DNA of 64,000 nt, taken from the NCBI RefSeq assembly GCF_020216525.1, contig NZ_JAIWOY010000003.1, positions 362,169-426,168 of the forward strand, in the 5' to 3' direction. Within the stretch, counting starts at the first letter, position 1; the number at the start of each line of letters is the position of its first letter. Made by a program: the position numbers and the translations under genes. Of this stretch, positions 27,482-35,565 are shown in pieces. This DNA comes from Nocardioides nematodiphilus (GTDB lineage: Bacteria > Actinomycetota > Actinomycetes > Propionibacteriales > Nocardioidaceae). The notes beneath the pieces are model-generated. The model was given only the letters and a program-made list of their open reading frames with translations, did no database searches and had not been told where the DNA came from.

Positions 27482-27929
27482 GCCTGCGGCTCTCACGCCT
27501 CTGCCCAAGACCTGGCGCCCCTTCGGCGTCCGGGCGATGGGGATCGTGCTGGTCATCGCGCTCTACGGCCTGACGATCTTCATGTGGTTCGCGTTCGACG
27601 ACGAGACCCGGGCGAAGTTCACCGTCTTCCAGAAGGGGACGCTGGTGTTCTTCGGCCTGCTGATCCTCGCGGTCGTGCACGCGCTGACCCGCTCGCGCGT
27701 CGAGGCGCGCGAGGAGGGACTCGTGATCGTCAACGGCTACAAGCGCCGCGACTTCGCCTGGGAGCAGGTCGTCGCGGTCCGGATGCCGCCGGGCGCGCCC
27801 TGGGCCACGCTCGACATCGCCGACGGCACCACGGTTCCCGCGATGGGCATCCAGGCCTCCGACGGCGGTACCGCCAAGAAGGCCGTACGGGACCTGCGCG
27901 CTCTCGTCGCGGCCCCGCACGGCTCCTAG
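27465..27929 (+). CDS. PH-domain membrane protein
   Basis: 154-residue protein with two transmembrane helices (VRAMGIVLVIALYGLTIFMW and LVFFGLLILAVVHAL), followed by a bacterial PH-like domain (EEGLVIVNGYKRRDFAWEQVVAVRM, ATLDIADGT). Function unknown; genes of this kind commonly follow hisG in actinobacteria. ATG 27465 lies within the hisG end, implying coupling. Confidence 0.82.
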   Translation: MPADSEPAALTPLPKTWRPFGVRAMGIVLVIALYGLTIFMWFAFDDETRAKFTVFQKGTLVFFGLLILAVVHALTRSRVEAREEGLVIVNGYKRRDFAWEQVVAVRMPPGAPWATLDIADGTTVPAMGIQASDGGTAKKAVRDLRALVAAPHGS

Positions 27930-27938
27930 CCGCCGGCG

Positions 27939-28856
27939 TCAGCGGGCGCGGATGCCCCAGACGCCGCTGAAGGTCTCGCCGGGCGCCAGCACGATGAGGC
28001 CCTCGCCGGAGTTGAACGCGTCGACCGATGCGGTCATCGGCTCGATCGCGATGGCCGTACGGGCGGGGTTGCGGTTGTTGGCCGTGTAGACCATCAGCCA
28101 CCGGTGCTGGCTGTCCTGCCACAGGTCGACGGCCCGCTCCTCGCCCCCGGCGGTCACCGTCGAGAGGGTGACGGTGGCGATGCCGTCGGCGTCGAACTCC
28201 AGGTCCGCGAAGCAGGTGTCCATGCCGATGCCGTCGAGCGACTTGCCGCCCCGGAAGTCGTAGACGGTGCCCTCGACCGACTCGGTGCCCGTCGGGAGCA
28301 GCCGGTCGTCGGCGAGCACGCGGGTCGCGGCGGGGGAGTCGAGCGTCCAGGCGTCGATGGTCCCGCCCGTGTCGAGGGTGAAGTACGGGTGCGCGCCGGT
28401 CGCGAAGGGCGCGTTGGTCGCCGCGTGGTTGGTGGCCTTCTGGGTGACCCTCAGGCCGTCCTCACCGAGCTCGTAGACGACGCCGAGCTCGAGGGTCCAC
28501 GGGTAGCCGGTCTGGGCCATCAGCCGCAGACCGAGCTCGATCCGGGCCTCGGTGTGCTCGACGACGTGCCAGGTGGCCCAGCGGACCAGGCCGTGGATGG
28601 CGTTGTGGGTGTGCGGCTCGGTGAGCCCGAGCTGGTGCTCCTGGCCCTCGAAGGTGTAGTGCCCGTCGCGGATCCGGTTGGGCCACGGCATCAGGAGCTG
28701 GCCACGGCACGCACCCGGGATCTCGTCCTCGGGGAAGCCGTCGACGACGTTGCGGCCGTCCTTCGTCAGCAGGCGCAGCGTGGCACCTGACTCCGTGATG
28801 GTGGCGGCGTAGCCGGCCGCCTTGATCTCGTACTGCTCACCAGTGGGGGCAACCAT
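27939..28856 (-). CDS. Aldose 1-epimerase family protein
   Basis: Galactose-mutarotase-fold protein of 305 residues, cytosolic (no signal peptide). Family residues are visible: RGQLLMPWPNRIRDG, HTHNAIHGLVRWATW, GAHPYF with the catalytic histidine near residue 155, and IEPMTASVDAFNSGEGL with the catalytic glutamate. The sugar substrate cannot be told. It ends 10 bp from the convergent PH-domain gene; upstream lies a kinase-like gene on the same strand. Confidence 0.92.
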   Translation of the reverse strand: MVAPTGEQYEIKAAGYAATITESGATLRLLTKDGRNVVDGFPEDEIPGACRGQLLMPWPNRIRDGHYTFEGQEHQLGLTEPHTHNAIHGLVRWATWHVVEHTEARIELGLRLMAQTGYPWTLELGVVYELGEDGLRVTQKATNHAATNAPFATGAHPYFTLDTGGTIDAWTLDSPAATRVLADDRLLPTGTESVEGTVYDFRGGKSLDGIGMDTCFADLEFDADGIATVTLSTVTAGGEERAVDLWQDSQHRWLMVYTANNRNPARTAIAIEPMTASVDAFNSGEGLIVLAPGETFSGVWGIRAR

Positions 28857-28866
28857 GCGGAGAACG

Positions 28867-29421
28867 CTATCGAACCGTGCGCCAGATCACGTCGGCGGCA
28901 TCGCGGGTGCGCTCGCGCTCGAAGAGCGCCTCCTGATCGCGCTCCCACGCGGCGATGTACGGCTCGACCTCGGCGCCGTCGCGGGCGCGCCAGCGCGCGA
29001 GCCGGATGTCGGTCGGGGCCTCGATCCAGACGAGCGCCGTGCGCAGGTGGGCATACGCGGCCATTCCCGCCCCGACGCCCTCGACGACCAGCAGGGCGGC
29101 GGGCTCGACGGTCACGGTCTCGGCGTACGCGTCCGCGTGCCAGTCGTGGCGGCGATAGCTCCCGGGCCGGCCCTCGGCGAGCGGGAGCAGGAGCGCGTCG
29201 AGCTGCGTGGCGAGCCGGGGAAGCCCGCTCCAGCCGTCGTAGAGGTCGTCGAGGTGGACCACTGTCGCCGGGGTCAGTGCCGCGACGGCACCGGCGAGGG
29301 TGGTCTTGCCGGAGCCGGCCGGTCCGTCGAGACAGAGCAGGCGCCCGTCGGCGAGCGTCGGAGCGCGACCATGCACCAACGCGACCACGCCGGGGGCATC
29401 GACCTCAGAAGGCGAGTCCAT
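28867..29421 (-). CDS. P-loop kinase-like protein (uridine-kinase-like)
   Basis: 184-residue nucleotide-binding protein with Walker A GPAGSGKTTLA at about residues 34-44, then VVHLDDLYDGW and VVEGVGAGM, the pattern of the uridine kinase/phosphoribulokinase group. The substrate is unknown. GTG or ATG choice: the frame opens with ATG 29421, overlapping the upstream aldolase-like gene by 17 bp, so the two are probably co-transcribed. Confidence 0.8.
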   Translation of the reverse strand: MDSPSEVDAPGVVALVHGRAPTLADGRLLCLDGPAGSGKTTLAGAVAALTPATVVHLDDLYDGWSGLPRLATQLDALLLPLAEGRPGSYRRHDWHADAYAETVTVEPAALLVVEGVGAGMAAYAHLRTALVWIEAPTDIRLARWRARDGAEVEPYIAAWERDQEALFERERTRDAADVIWRTVR

Positions 29422-30637
29422 GACCCCGGTACGTGGTGGCGGCCTCGACGATCCGATCGCCGCTGATCAGGTAGGCGGTCGGGGTGTGCTCGAAGAGCTC
29501 ACCGGACTTCGCGTGCCGGAACCACACCAGGTCGCCGATCCGCAGCCGGTCGGCCGCATCGCCGCGCAGCGGGGTCTGCACCTCACCGGCGCCCTCGAGG
29601 TCGGTCAGCGCCAGACCCGCCGGAGCCCACGGGGTCGGCAGCCGGTCGGGACCCGCGGGGCCGGAGGCGCCCAGGCCGCCGCCATGCACGGCGACGAGGC
29701 CGGCGGCGGGCCGGCGCGTCACCGGTACGCCGAAGAACGCCGCCGGGCGCGGCGAGAACGCGCGGTAGTGGTCGAACAGGCCCGGCACCAGCAGCCCGGA
29801 GCCGGCCGTCACCTCGGTGACCGTCGGGTCGGCCGAGGAGGTCTCCAGGGAGCCCGACCCGCCGGCGTTCCAGAACTCCAGCCCCTCCGGGCCCAGCAGC
29901 TCGTCGAGCCCGAGCCCGATCGAGGCGCGCCGCTCGGCGAGCTGTGCCACCGAGAGCGCCTTGATCCGGCGCACCGCGAACGAGCGCGCCGCCTGCCCGG
30001 GGACCTCGTCGGCGAGTCCGGCGACCTGCCCCTCGTACGTCATCACGCCGACCAGCCGGAAGCCGGGGCGCGCGACGATCGCACGGGCCAGCTCGAGCAC
30101 CCCCTCCGGAGCGAGCAGGGGCGAGCGCTTCGGTCCCAGGTGGCGGCCCGCGACCTGCAGCCCGGCGTCGACGTCGATCGCGACCCGCACCGGGACGGCC
30201 TTGGAGGCGCGCACCGAGTCGATCACGTCGAGGTGCTCGACGGAGTCGACCATCAGCGTGATCTTCGCGGCCGCCGACGGCGACCCGACCAGCCGCGTCA
30301 GCGCCCAGCGGTCGACGCTCGGATAGGCGACCACCACGTCGTCACTGACGTTGCTCTCGACCAGCCACAGCGCCTCGGCCAGCGTGTAGCCGAGCACACC
30401 CGCGAAGCCGGGAGCCGCGAGAGCGCGCGAGATCAGTGCCGGCACCCGCAGTGACTTCGACGCCACCCGGATCGGCGTGCCGCCCGCTCGCCGGGCCAGG
30501 TCGGCGGCGTTGGCGTCGAACGCGTCCAGGTCGACGACCATCGCCGGCGTGGCCACCGGTCGGTCGTGCGCGGCGACGGCGCCGCCGAGCCGCGCCCAGA
30601 GCCGGTTGCGATCGGCTGCGGAACCTGCCCCGCTCAC
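29405..30637 (-). CDS. Alanine-racemase-fold amino acid deaminase/aldolase
   Basis: PLP enzyme resembling D-threonine aldolase or D-serine dehydratase-like proteins: PAMVVDLDAFDANAADL, then the PLP-lysine region TPIRVASKSLRVPAL near residues 50-64, VRVAIDVDAGLQVAG, VGVMTYEGQVAG and a C-terminal part with EHTPTAYLI. 410 residues. Start GTG 30637 overlaps the upstream gene's stop (GTGA); the open frame continues far upstream only because that gene is read in another frame. Exact substrate unknown. Confidence 0.85.
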   Translation of the reverse strand: MSGAGSAADRNRLWARLGGAVAAHDRPVATPAMVVDLDAFDANAADLARRAGGTPIRVASKSLRVPALISRALAAPGFAGVLGYTLAEALWLVESNVSDDVVVAYPSVDRWALTRLVGSPSAAAKITLMVDSVEHLDVIDSVRASKAVPVRVAIDVDAGLQVAGRHLGPKRSPLLAPEGVLELARAIVARPGFRLVGVMTYEGQVAGLADEVPGQAARSFAVRRIKALSVAQLAERRASIGLGLDELLGPEGLEFWNAGGSGSLETSSADPTVTEVTAGSGLLVPGLFDHYRAFSPRPAAFFGVPVTRRPAAGLVAVHGGGLGASGPAGPDRLPTPWAPAGLALTDLEGAGEVQTPLRGDAADRLRIGDLVWFRHAKSGELFEHTPTAYLISGDRIVEAATTYRGHGLAF

Positions 30638-31071
30638 TTGATCCCGTGCTTCTTCAAGATGGCCTCGATGTCGTCCAGGTCGTCGCCCAGGCCGAGATCG
30701 GCGCCCGCCGGCGCCTTGCCCTTCACCGCCTTCGCCGGCTTCGCTCGCTTCGCCGCCGCGGGCGCATCGCTGCCCGCCCCGTTGGACAGGCGCGCCGAGA
30801 CGCCGATCAGCGCGAACGCGATCACGGCCAGGACCAGGCCGAGCCAGACCACCGGGCTCCAGACGAAACCGGTCGCCCAGTTGGCGATCGCGGTGCCGAT
30901 CCGGCCGAAGAGGCGCAGCGTGTGGGTGAAGTACGCGGCCAGCGGCAGCAGCGTGATGCCGCTCCACCGGGCGAGCGAGGCCGCACCCTTCGCGCGAGCG
31001 CGCGTCCAGGTGTAGAGACCCGAGAACAGGGTCAGTGCGAGCGCAAGAGCGCCCCAGGCGACGTCGTCCAT
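30634..31071 (-). CDS. Membrane protein of unknown function
   Basis: 145 residues with an N-terminal helix (VAWGALALALTLFSGLYTW), a second hydrophobic stretch (WSGITLLPLAAYFTHTL) and a third (VVWLGLVLAVIAFALIGVSA), followed by an Ala/Lys-rich linker and an acidic C-terminal segment (LGLGDDLDDIEAILKKHGIK) that looks like a conserved short helix. No family recognised. It heads the minus-strand group running down to the epimerase gene and is divergent from the SseB-like gene. Confidence 0.75.
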   Translation of the reverse strand: MDDVAWGALALALTLFSGLYTWTRARAKGAASLARWSGITLLPLAAYFTHTLRLFGRIGTAIANWATGFVWSPVVWLGLVLAVIAFALIGVSARLSNGAGSDAPAAAKRAKPAKAVKGKAPAGADLGLGDDLDDIEAILKKHGIK

Positions 31072-31109
31072 AACGCCATCCTCCCACCCACCCCTCAGGG
31101 AGCGCTTGA

Positions 31110-31640
31110 TTGAATGACCGCGTGGACCACGACCACCTCCGGCCCGACGCCAAGCGCCTCCAGGCGCCCGCCTTCCCCGATGACGACGGGACGACCTCCG
31201 AGCCGGTGGCGACCGCCTTCGCGGCCTACGCCGCCGACCGCTCCTCGTACCCGCTGCTCCTCGGGGCGCTGAGCGAGAGCCGACTGCTGGTGCCGGTGGT
31301 CGCGGTCCTCGGCGAGGTGGAGTACGACGCGCAGGGGCTCGCCCACGACAAGACCAGTGACATGGCCACCGTCCTGCTCACCGGGGCCGACGGACGGCAG
31401 GCGCTGCTCGCCTTCACCAGCATGGAGACGATGGCCGCATGGCGGCCCGACGCCCGGCCCGTCCCGGTCGCGACCCGCGACGCCGCCCGCGCCGCGGAGC
31501 AGGAGGAGGCGGCCGCCGTCGTCATCGACATCGCCGGCCCGGTGACCGCGGTGATCGAGGGCGAGGACCTGCATGCGCTGGCGCGCGGCTGGACCCTGAC
31601 GCGGGTGGGGGAGCAGACCGCGTGGATCGCGCCCGCGTGA
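31110..31640 (+). CDS. SseB-like protein
   Basis: 176-residue cytosolic protein with the SseB N-terminal-domain pattern: LLLGALSESRLLVPVVAVLG, KTSDMATVLLTGADGRQALLAFTSMETMAAW. In enterobacteria SseB names an unrelated secretion protein with this fold; the role in actinobacteria is unknown. TTG 31110 has AGGGAG seven bases upstream; GTG 31122 is the alternative. The stop lies inside a terminator hairpin. Confidence 0.8.
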   Translation: MNDRVDHDHLRPDAKRLQAPAFPDDDGTTSEPVATAFAAYAADRSSYPLLLGALSESRLLVPVVAVLGEVEYDAQGLAHDKTSDMATVLLTGADGRQALLAFTSMETMAAWRPDARPVPVATRDAARAAEQEEAAAVVIDIAGPVTAVIEGEDLHALARGWTLTRVGEQTAWIAPA

Positions 31641-31655
31641 ATTGGTTCACGCGGG
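31632..31655 (+). terminator. Terminator hairpin at the SseB-like gene end
   Basis: Perfect 10-bp arms CCCGCGTGAA (31632-31641) and TTCACGCGGG (31646-31655), loop TTGG. It includes the stop codon and overlaps the -35 box of the infC promoter. Confidence 0.65.
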
Positions 31656-31671
31656 AATCCTCCGGTAGTCT
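31642..31671 (+). promoter_or_regulatory. Promoter of infC-rpmI-rplT
   Basis: TTGGTT (31642-31647), 18-bp spacer, TAGTCT (31666-31671). It would produce an untranslated leader of about 230 nt before infC. Confidence 0.5.
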
Positions 31672-31861
31672 CTCGTGTTGACCGAGCAGTTGACATCCGT
31701 CAGCTGCTCTACAAGCGGAGACAGCGACACCGTTTCCCACCCGCATCGACCAAGGCAGCACAGGTCGTCGGGTCCGGTCCAGGAGTAGGAATCAGAGGAT
31801 ATCTGGGTCCTGTCTTCCGGTGTGAGCCATGGGAATTCTTCCCCCGTGGCCCGCAGTGACT

Positions 31862-31893
31862 GGCTTCCGCTTGGACAAGCGGAAGCCTTTTTT
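31862..31893 (+). terminator. Intrinsic attenuator in the infC leader
   Basis: Perfect 11-bp stem GGCTTCCGCTT (31862-31872) / AAGCGGAAGCC (31877-31887), GGAC tetraloop, then six T (31888-31893). It is the only textbook intrinsic terminator in the window and lies 17 bases before the infC start, so it should attenuate the operon, as L20- or IF3-responsive leaders do in other bacteria. Confidence 0.85.
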
Positions 31894-31910
31894 CGTTCTC
31901 TGGAGGACAC

Positions 31911-32594
31911 ATCAGCACCGAGCTTCGTATCAACGACCGGATCCGAGTACCCGAGGTCCGCCTCGTTGGTCCCAACGGCGAGACCGTCGGCATCGTGCCG
32001 ACCGGCGACGCACTGCGCCTTGCTCAGGAGGCGGACCTCGACCTCGTCGAGATCGCCCCGATGGGCAAGCCCCCGGTCTGCAAGCTCATGGACTACGGCA
32101 AGTTCAAGTACGAGAACGCGCAGAAGGCGCGTGACGCTCGCCGTAACCAGACGAATGTCGTCATCAAGGAGATGAAGCTTCGTCCCAAGATCGACCAGCA
32201 CGACTATGACACCAAGAAGGGTCACGTCGAGCGGTTCCTGAAGGCCGGCGACAAGGTCAAGATCACGATCATGTTCCGCGGTCGCGAGCAGCACCGCCCC
32301 GAGCTGGGCTTCCGCCTCCTGCAGAAGCTCGCCGAGGACGTCCAGGAGATCGGCTTCGTCGAGTCGTCGCCGAAGCAGGACGGCCGCAACATGATCATGG
32401 TGCTCGGCCCGCACATCAAGAAGGCCGACGCCAAGGTCGAGCACCTGGAGGCCAAGGAGGCCAAGGCCGCCGAGCGTGCCGCCGACGCCGCCCTCGAGCA
32501 GGCCGAGCGTGACGCGTCCAAGGCTGGACGCCCGGTCGCGCAGAAGAAGGAGAAGCGCCGCAACGAGGCGCTCGATCCCGACATCGACCTCTGA
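31911..32594 (+). CDS. infC: Translation initiation factor IF-3, ATC start
   Basis: Binds the 30S subunit and checks the start codon. The N-domain starts [20 protein letters not shown], the linker contains [20 protein letters not shown], and the C-domain has [25 protein letters not shown] and [10 protein letters not shown]. The only normal start codons in frame are downstream (31995), which would delete half of the N-domain. ATC 31911 behind GGAGGA (31902-31907) restores the family N-terminus, matching the known use of AUU/AUC starts for infC autoregulation. An extended Ala/Lys-rich tail follows the C-domain. Confidence 0.95.
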   Translation: MSTELRINDRIRVPEVRLVGPNGETVGIVPTGDALRLAQEADLDLVEIAPMGKPPVCKLMDYGKFKYENAQKARDARRNQTNVVIKEMKLRPKIDQHDYDTKKGHVERFLKAGDKVKITIMFRGREQHRPELGFRLLQKLAEDVQEIGFVESSPKQDGRNMIMVLGPHIKKADAKVEHLEAKEAKAAERAADAALEQAERDASKAGRPVAQKKEKRRNEALDPDIDL

Positions 32595-32655
32595 ACCACC
32601 CCTAGTACTTCGAGCCCGGCACCTCGGGCTTGATCGAGCAAGAAAGAAGAACGAG

Positions 32656-32850
32656 ATGCCGAAGAACAAGTCGCACTCCGGTGCGGGCAAGCGCTTCAAG
32701 GTGACCGGCTCCGGCAAGATCCTTCGCGAGAAGGCCGGCAAGCGCCACAACCTTGAGAAGAAGGCCTCCAAGGTCACCCGTCGCCTCACCGGCACCGTCG
32801 AGGTTGCCGCGAACGACGTCCCGCGCGCCAAGAAGCTGCTGGGTCTCTGA
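32656..32850 (+). CDS. rpmI: 50S ribosomal protein L35
   Basis: 64-residue basic ribosomal protein, [20 protein letters not shown] followed by [17 protein letters not shown] 32656 gives the family N-terminus. Second gene of infC-rpmI-rplT. Confidence 0.97.
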   Translation: MPKNKSHSGAGKRFKVTGSGKILREKAGKRHNLEKKASKVTRRLTGTVEVAANDVPRAKKLLGL

Positions 32851-32903
32851 TCTTTCCCCCGGGCTGAGGCCCATCAAGTTTTTTTCATCGCAAGGAGTAC
32901 GAA

Positions 32904-33287
32904 ATGGCACGCGTCAAGCGCGCAGTAAACGCCGCCAAGAAGCGCCGCGTCACCCTCGAGCGGGCCTCCGGCTACCGCGGTCAGCGTTCGCGCCTCTACC
33001 GCAAGGCCAAGGAGCAGGTCACCCACTCGCTCGTCTACGCCTACAACGACCGGCGTAAGAAGAAGGGTGAGTTCCGCAAGCTCTGGATCCAGCGCATCAA
33101 CGCCGCGGCGCGTGCCGAGGGCCTGACCTACAACCGCTTCATCCAGGGCCTCGGCCTGGCCGGCATCGAGGTCGACCGCAAGATCCTGGCTGAGCTCGCC
33201 GTCAACGACGTGGCCGCGTTCAACGCGCTCGTCGCTGCTGCCAAGGCCGCCCTCCCGGCCGACGTCAACGCTCAGGTCTCCGCCTGA
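32904..33287 (+). CDS. rplT: 50S ribosomal protein L20
   Basis: 127-residue 23S rRNA-binding protein needed early in 50S assembly; signatures [31 protein letters not shown] and [20 protein letters not shown]. Start ATG 32904 follows AAGGAG. In many bacteria L20 also represses its own operon, which fits the long leader ahead of infC. Confidence 0.98.
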   Translation: MARVKRAVNAAKKRRVTLERASGYRGQRSRLYRKAKEQVTHSLVYAYNDRRKKKGEFRKLWIQRINAAARAEGLTYNRFIQGLGLAGIEVDRKILAELAVNDVAAFNALVAAAKAALPADVNAQVSA

Positions 33288-33292
33288 GTCGT

Positions 33293-34090
33293 ATGACGTC
33301 CGTGCCCCTCACCCCGAGCAACGCTCGGGTGAAGGAGCTCCGGAAGCTGAGCCGCCGCTCGGGGGGAGCCGGGCGGGGGGTTTTCCTTTCCCCGGGCCCC
33401 CAGGGCGTGGAAGGCGCCATCCGTGCAGACGTGTGGCGGGAGCTCTTCGCCACCCCCACCGCCGTGGAGACGTACGCCGACCTGATCGGCGAGCGTCCCG
33501 TCACCCTGGTCAGCGACCAGGCGATGGCGGCGATCTCGGATGCCGTCTCACCCGCAGGCATCACCGCCCTGTGCGACTTCTTCGACCAGTCCTGGGATCG
33601 CGTGATGGATCCGTCGCGGTCCAGTGATGCGTTCGTCCCGCGTCTGGTCGCGATCTGCGCTGACGTCCGCGACCCCGGCAACGCCGGCACCGTGATCCGC
33701 TGCGCCGATGCGGCGGGCGCAGATGCGATCGTGCTGGCCGGTGACGCCGTCGACCTCTACAACCCCAAGACGATCCGTGCCTCGGTCGGCTCGGCCTTCC
33801 ACGTCCCGATCGTCATCGAGCGCGACCCGCTGCGGGCCATGGAGGCGGCCAAGGCCGCCGGACTGACCGTGCTCGCGGCGGACATGGACGGCGAGTCGCT
33901 CTTCGAGACCGACCTCGGCGCACCGACGGCATGGCTCTTCGGCAACGAGGCATGGGGCCTGCCCGCGGAGCTGGCCGGCGAGGCCGATCGGATCGTCAGC
34001 ATCCCGATCTACGGCCAGGCCGAGAGCCTCAACCTCTCCACCGCAGCGGCCGTCTGTCTCTACGCGAGCGCGCGGGCGCAACGCGCCTGA
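33293..34090 (+). CDS. SPOUT-family 23S rRNA/tRNA methyltransferase (TrmH/SpoU)
   Basis: SAM-dependent 2'-O-methyltransferase of 265 residues. The knotted SPOUT domain is seen in DVRDPGNAGTVIRCADAAGADA (motif 1), LFGNEAWGLP (motif 2) and IPIYGQAESLNLSTAAAVCLY (motif 3). The N-terminal substrate-binding part includes GPQGVEGAI. It follows rplT by six bases, the usual order in actinobacteria, so it probably modifies 23S rRNA; the exact nucleotide is not inferable. The 5' part has long G and C runs (33361-33411). Confidence 0.92.
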   Translation: MTSVPLTPSNARVKELRKLSRRSGGAGRGVFLSPGPQGVEGAIRADVWRELFATPTAVETYADLIGERPVTLVSDQAMAAISDAVSPAGITALCDFFDQSWDRVMDPSRSSDAFVPRLVAICADVRDPGNAGTVIRCADAAGADAIVLAGDAVDLYNPKTIRASVGSAFHVPIVIERDPLRAMEAAKAAGLTVLAADMDGESLFETDLGAPTAWLFGNEAWGLPAELAGEADRIVSIPIYGQAESLNLSTAAAVCLYASARAQRA

Positions 34091-34128
34091 CCCTCACGCG
34101 GCGGCGACCGAGCCATCAGACGACCCGA

Positions 34129-34134
34129 TAGGTT
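34129..34134 (+). promoter_or_regulatory. Leaderless -10 box of the histidine kinase gene
   Basis: TAGGTT ends six bases before ATG 34141. Confidence 0.5.
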
Positions 34135-34140
34135 GGCGGC

Positions 34141-35148
34141 ATGGATCCGCTGGACACGCTGCCCGACGGAGTCGTGATCGCCGACGGCGAGGGCCGGGTG
34201 CAGGTCGCCAATCTGATGGCCCGTCGGATGCTCGCCATCACCGGCGACCCCGTCGGCGCGCCCCTCGCCGACGTGCTGGCGCTGAGCGACCAGCGCGGCT
34301 GCGGGTGGGTCGAGACCAACAACCCGTACGGCGGGCTCTCCTCGCGCACGGGCGTGCCGGAGCAGTCCTGGCTGCTCCCCGACGGCACCGAGGTGCTGGT
34401 CACCGCGCGGATCACCCGCGACAAGCACCTCGGGATCGCCATCCGCAGCGGCCGCGGGCGCGCCCGGCTGGACCGGGAGCGATCCGACCTGGTCGCCACC
34501 GTCGCTCACGAGCTCCGCAGCCCCCTCACCGGCGTGAAGGGGTTCGTCCAGGCACTGCTCAACCGCTGGGACAAGCTCAACGACGAGCAGAAGAAGCTGA
34601 TGCTCACCACGGTCCACGCCGACTCCGACCGGCTCTCGCGACTGATCGCGGAGCTGCTCGACGTGGCCCGGATCGACACCGGCCGCCTCCAGCTCTACCC
34701 GAGGCCCAGCGACCCGGCCACGCTCGTACGCCGGGTCGTCGACTCGGTCAGCGCCGCGACCTCGCGTGCCATCGAGCTGACGGTCACCACCGACGAGGGC
34801 GCGGAGATCTTCGTCGATCCCGACAAGTTCACCCAGGTCGTCACCAACCTGGTCGAGAACGGCGTACGGCACGGGGACGGTGTCGTCCGGGTGCGTCTCG
34901 AGCCGGGCGACCCCGGCCTCCTGCGGCTCATCGTCGACGACGAGGGCACCGGCATCGCCCCTGAGCTGCGCAAGCGGGTATTCACCAAGTTCTGGAAGAA
35001 CGGCGCCCGTGGGGGCTCCGGCCTCGGCCTCTACCTGGTCGGCGGCCTCACCAAGGCGCACGGCGGCACGGTCACCATCGCCGATGCCCCCGGCGGCGGC
35101 GCCAGGATCATCACCGAGTGGCCCACCGAGGACCGGCGGTCGGCATGA
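34141..35148 (+). CDS. Orphan sensor histidine kinase (PAS-HisKA-HATPase)
   Basis: Soluble 335-residue kinase without transmembrane segments. An N-terminal PAS-like sensor (LPDGVVIADGEGRVQVANLMARRML) precedes the H-box VATVAHELRSPLTGVKGF (phosphorylated His near residue 122), and the ATPase part has NLVENGVRHGDG, VDDEGTGIAP and GGSGLGLYLV. No response regulator lies nearby. In Streptomyces-like gene order a similar kinase sits between the rRNA methyltransferase and pheS; here pheS is about 10 kb away. Confidence 0.92.
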   Translation: MDPLDTLPDGVVIADGEGRVQVANLMARRMLAITGDPVGAPLADVLALSDQRGCGWVETNNPYGGLSSRTGVPEQSWLLPDGTEVLVTARITRDKHLGIAIRSGRGRARLDRERSDLVATVAHELRSPLTGVKGFVQALLNRWDKLNDEQKKLMLTTVHADSDRLSRLIAELLDVARIDTGRLQLYPRPSDPATLVRRVVDSVSAATSRAIELTVTTDEGAEIFVDPDKFTQVVTNLVENGVRHGDGVVRVRLEPGDPGLLRLIVDDEGTGIAPELRKRVFTKFWKNGARGGSGLGLYLVGGLTKAHGGTVTIADAPGGGARIITEWPTEDRRSA

Positions 35149-35522
35149 CCCGGAGCGACCCGCAGGCGATCGAGCGCTACCTGGAGGACGTCGAGCCGGC
35201 GAAGCGCTCGCTGATCGAGCACTACTACGCGCGCCTGGTCGCGCAGGTGCCGGAGACGCAGATCGGAACCAGCTACGCGATGGCCGGTCATCTCCACCGC
35301 GGCAAGGGCCTGATGAGCGTCATGGCCACCCGCGCCGGGCTCTCGATCGTGCCGTTCAGCGGTCAGGTCTCCCGGGCGCTCCGCGATGCCCACCCCGACG
35401 CCGGCCTGGATCTGTCCGAGAAGGCGGGCACCGTCCGGATCACCGTCGACGCCCCGCTGTCGGACGAGCTCTTCGACGAGCTCGTCCGTCTGCGCGTGGC
35501 TGAGATCGAGGCGAAGGCCTAA
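35145..35522 (+). CDS. Small conserved protein, DUF1801/YdhG-like
   Basis: 125-residue cytosolic protein. The layout ERYLEDVEPAKRSLIEHYYARLVAQVPETQIGTSYAMAGH, with a later SIVPFSGQVSRAL and short acidic C-terminal helix, resembles the DUF1801 (YdhG, iron-chaperone-like) group, but the match is by eye and weak. ATG 35145 overlaps the kinase stop (ATGA), so it is translated from the same mRNA. Confidence 0.6.
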   Translation: MTRSDPQAIERYLEDVEPAKRSLIEHYYARLVAQVPETQIGTSYAMAGHLHRGKGLMSVMATRAGLSIVPFSGQVSRALRDAHPDAGLDLSEKAGTVRITVDAPLSDELFDELVRLRVAEIEAKA

Positions 35523-35535
35523 GCCTCCGACCCGA

Positions 35536-35558
35536 GCCGGCCAGGACCTGGGGCCGGC
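35536..35558. terminator. Weak hairpin between convergent genes
   Basis: Arms GCCGGCC (35536-35542) and GGCCGGC (35552-35558) in the 43-bp gap between the DUF1801-like gene and narK. Confidence 0.35.
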
Positions 35559-35565
35559 ACCCGTC

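Noticed and set aside
31829..32134. ATG-started frame through the infC leader, tested as a leader peptide
   Set aside because: It runs through the attenuator and deep into infC out of frame without a suitably placed stop or regulatory codons.
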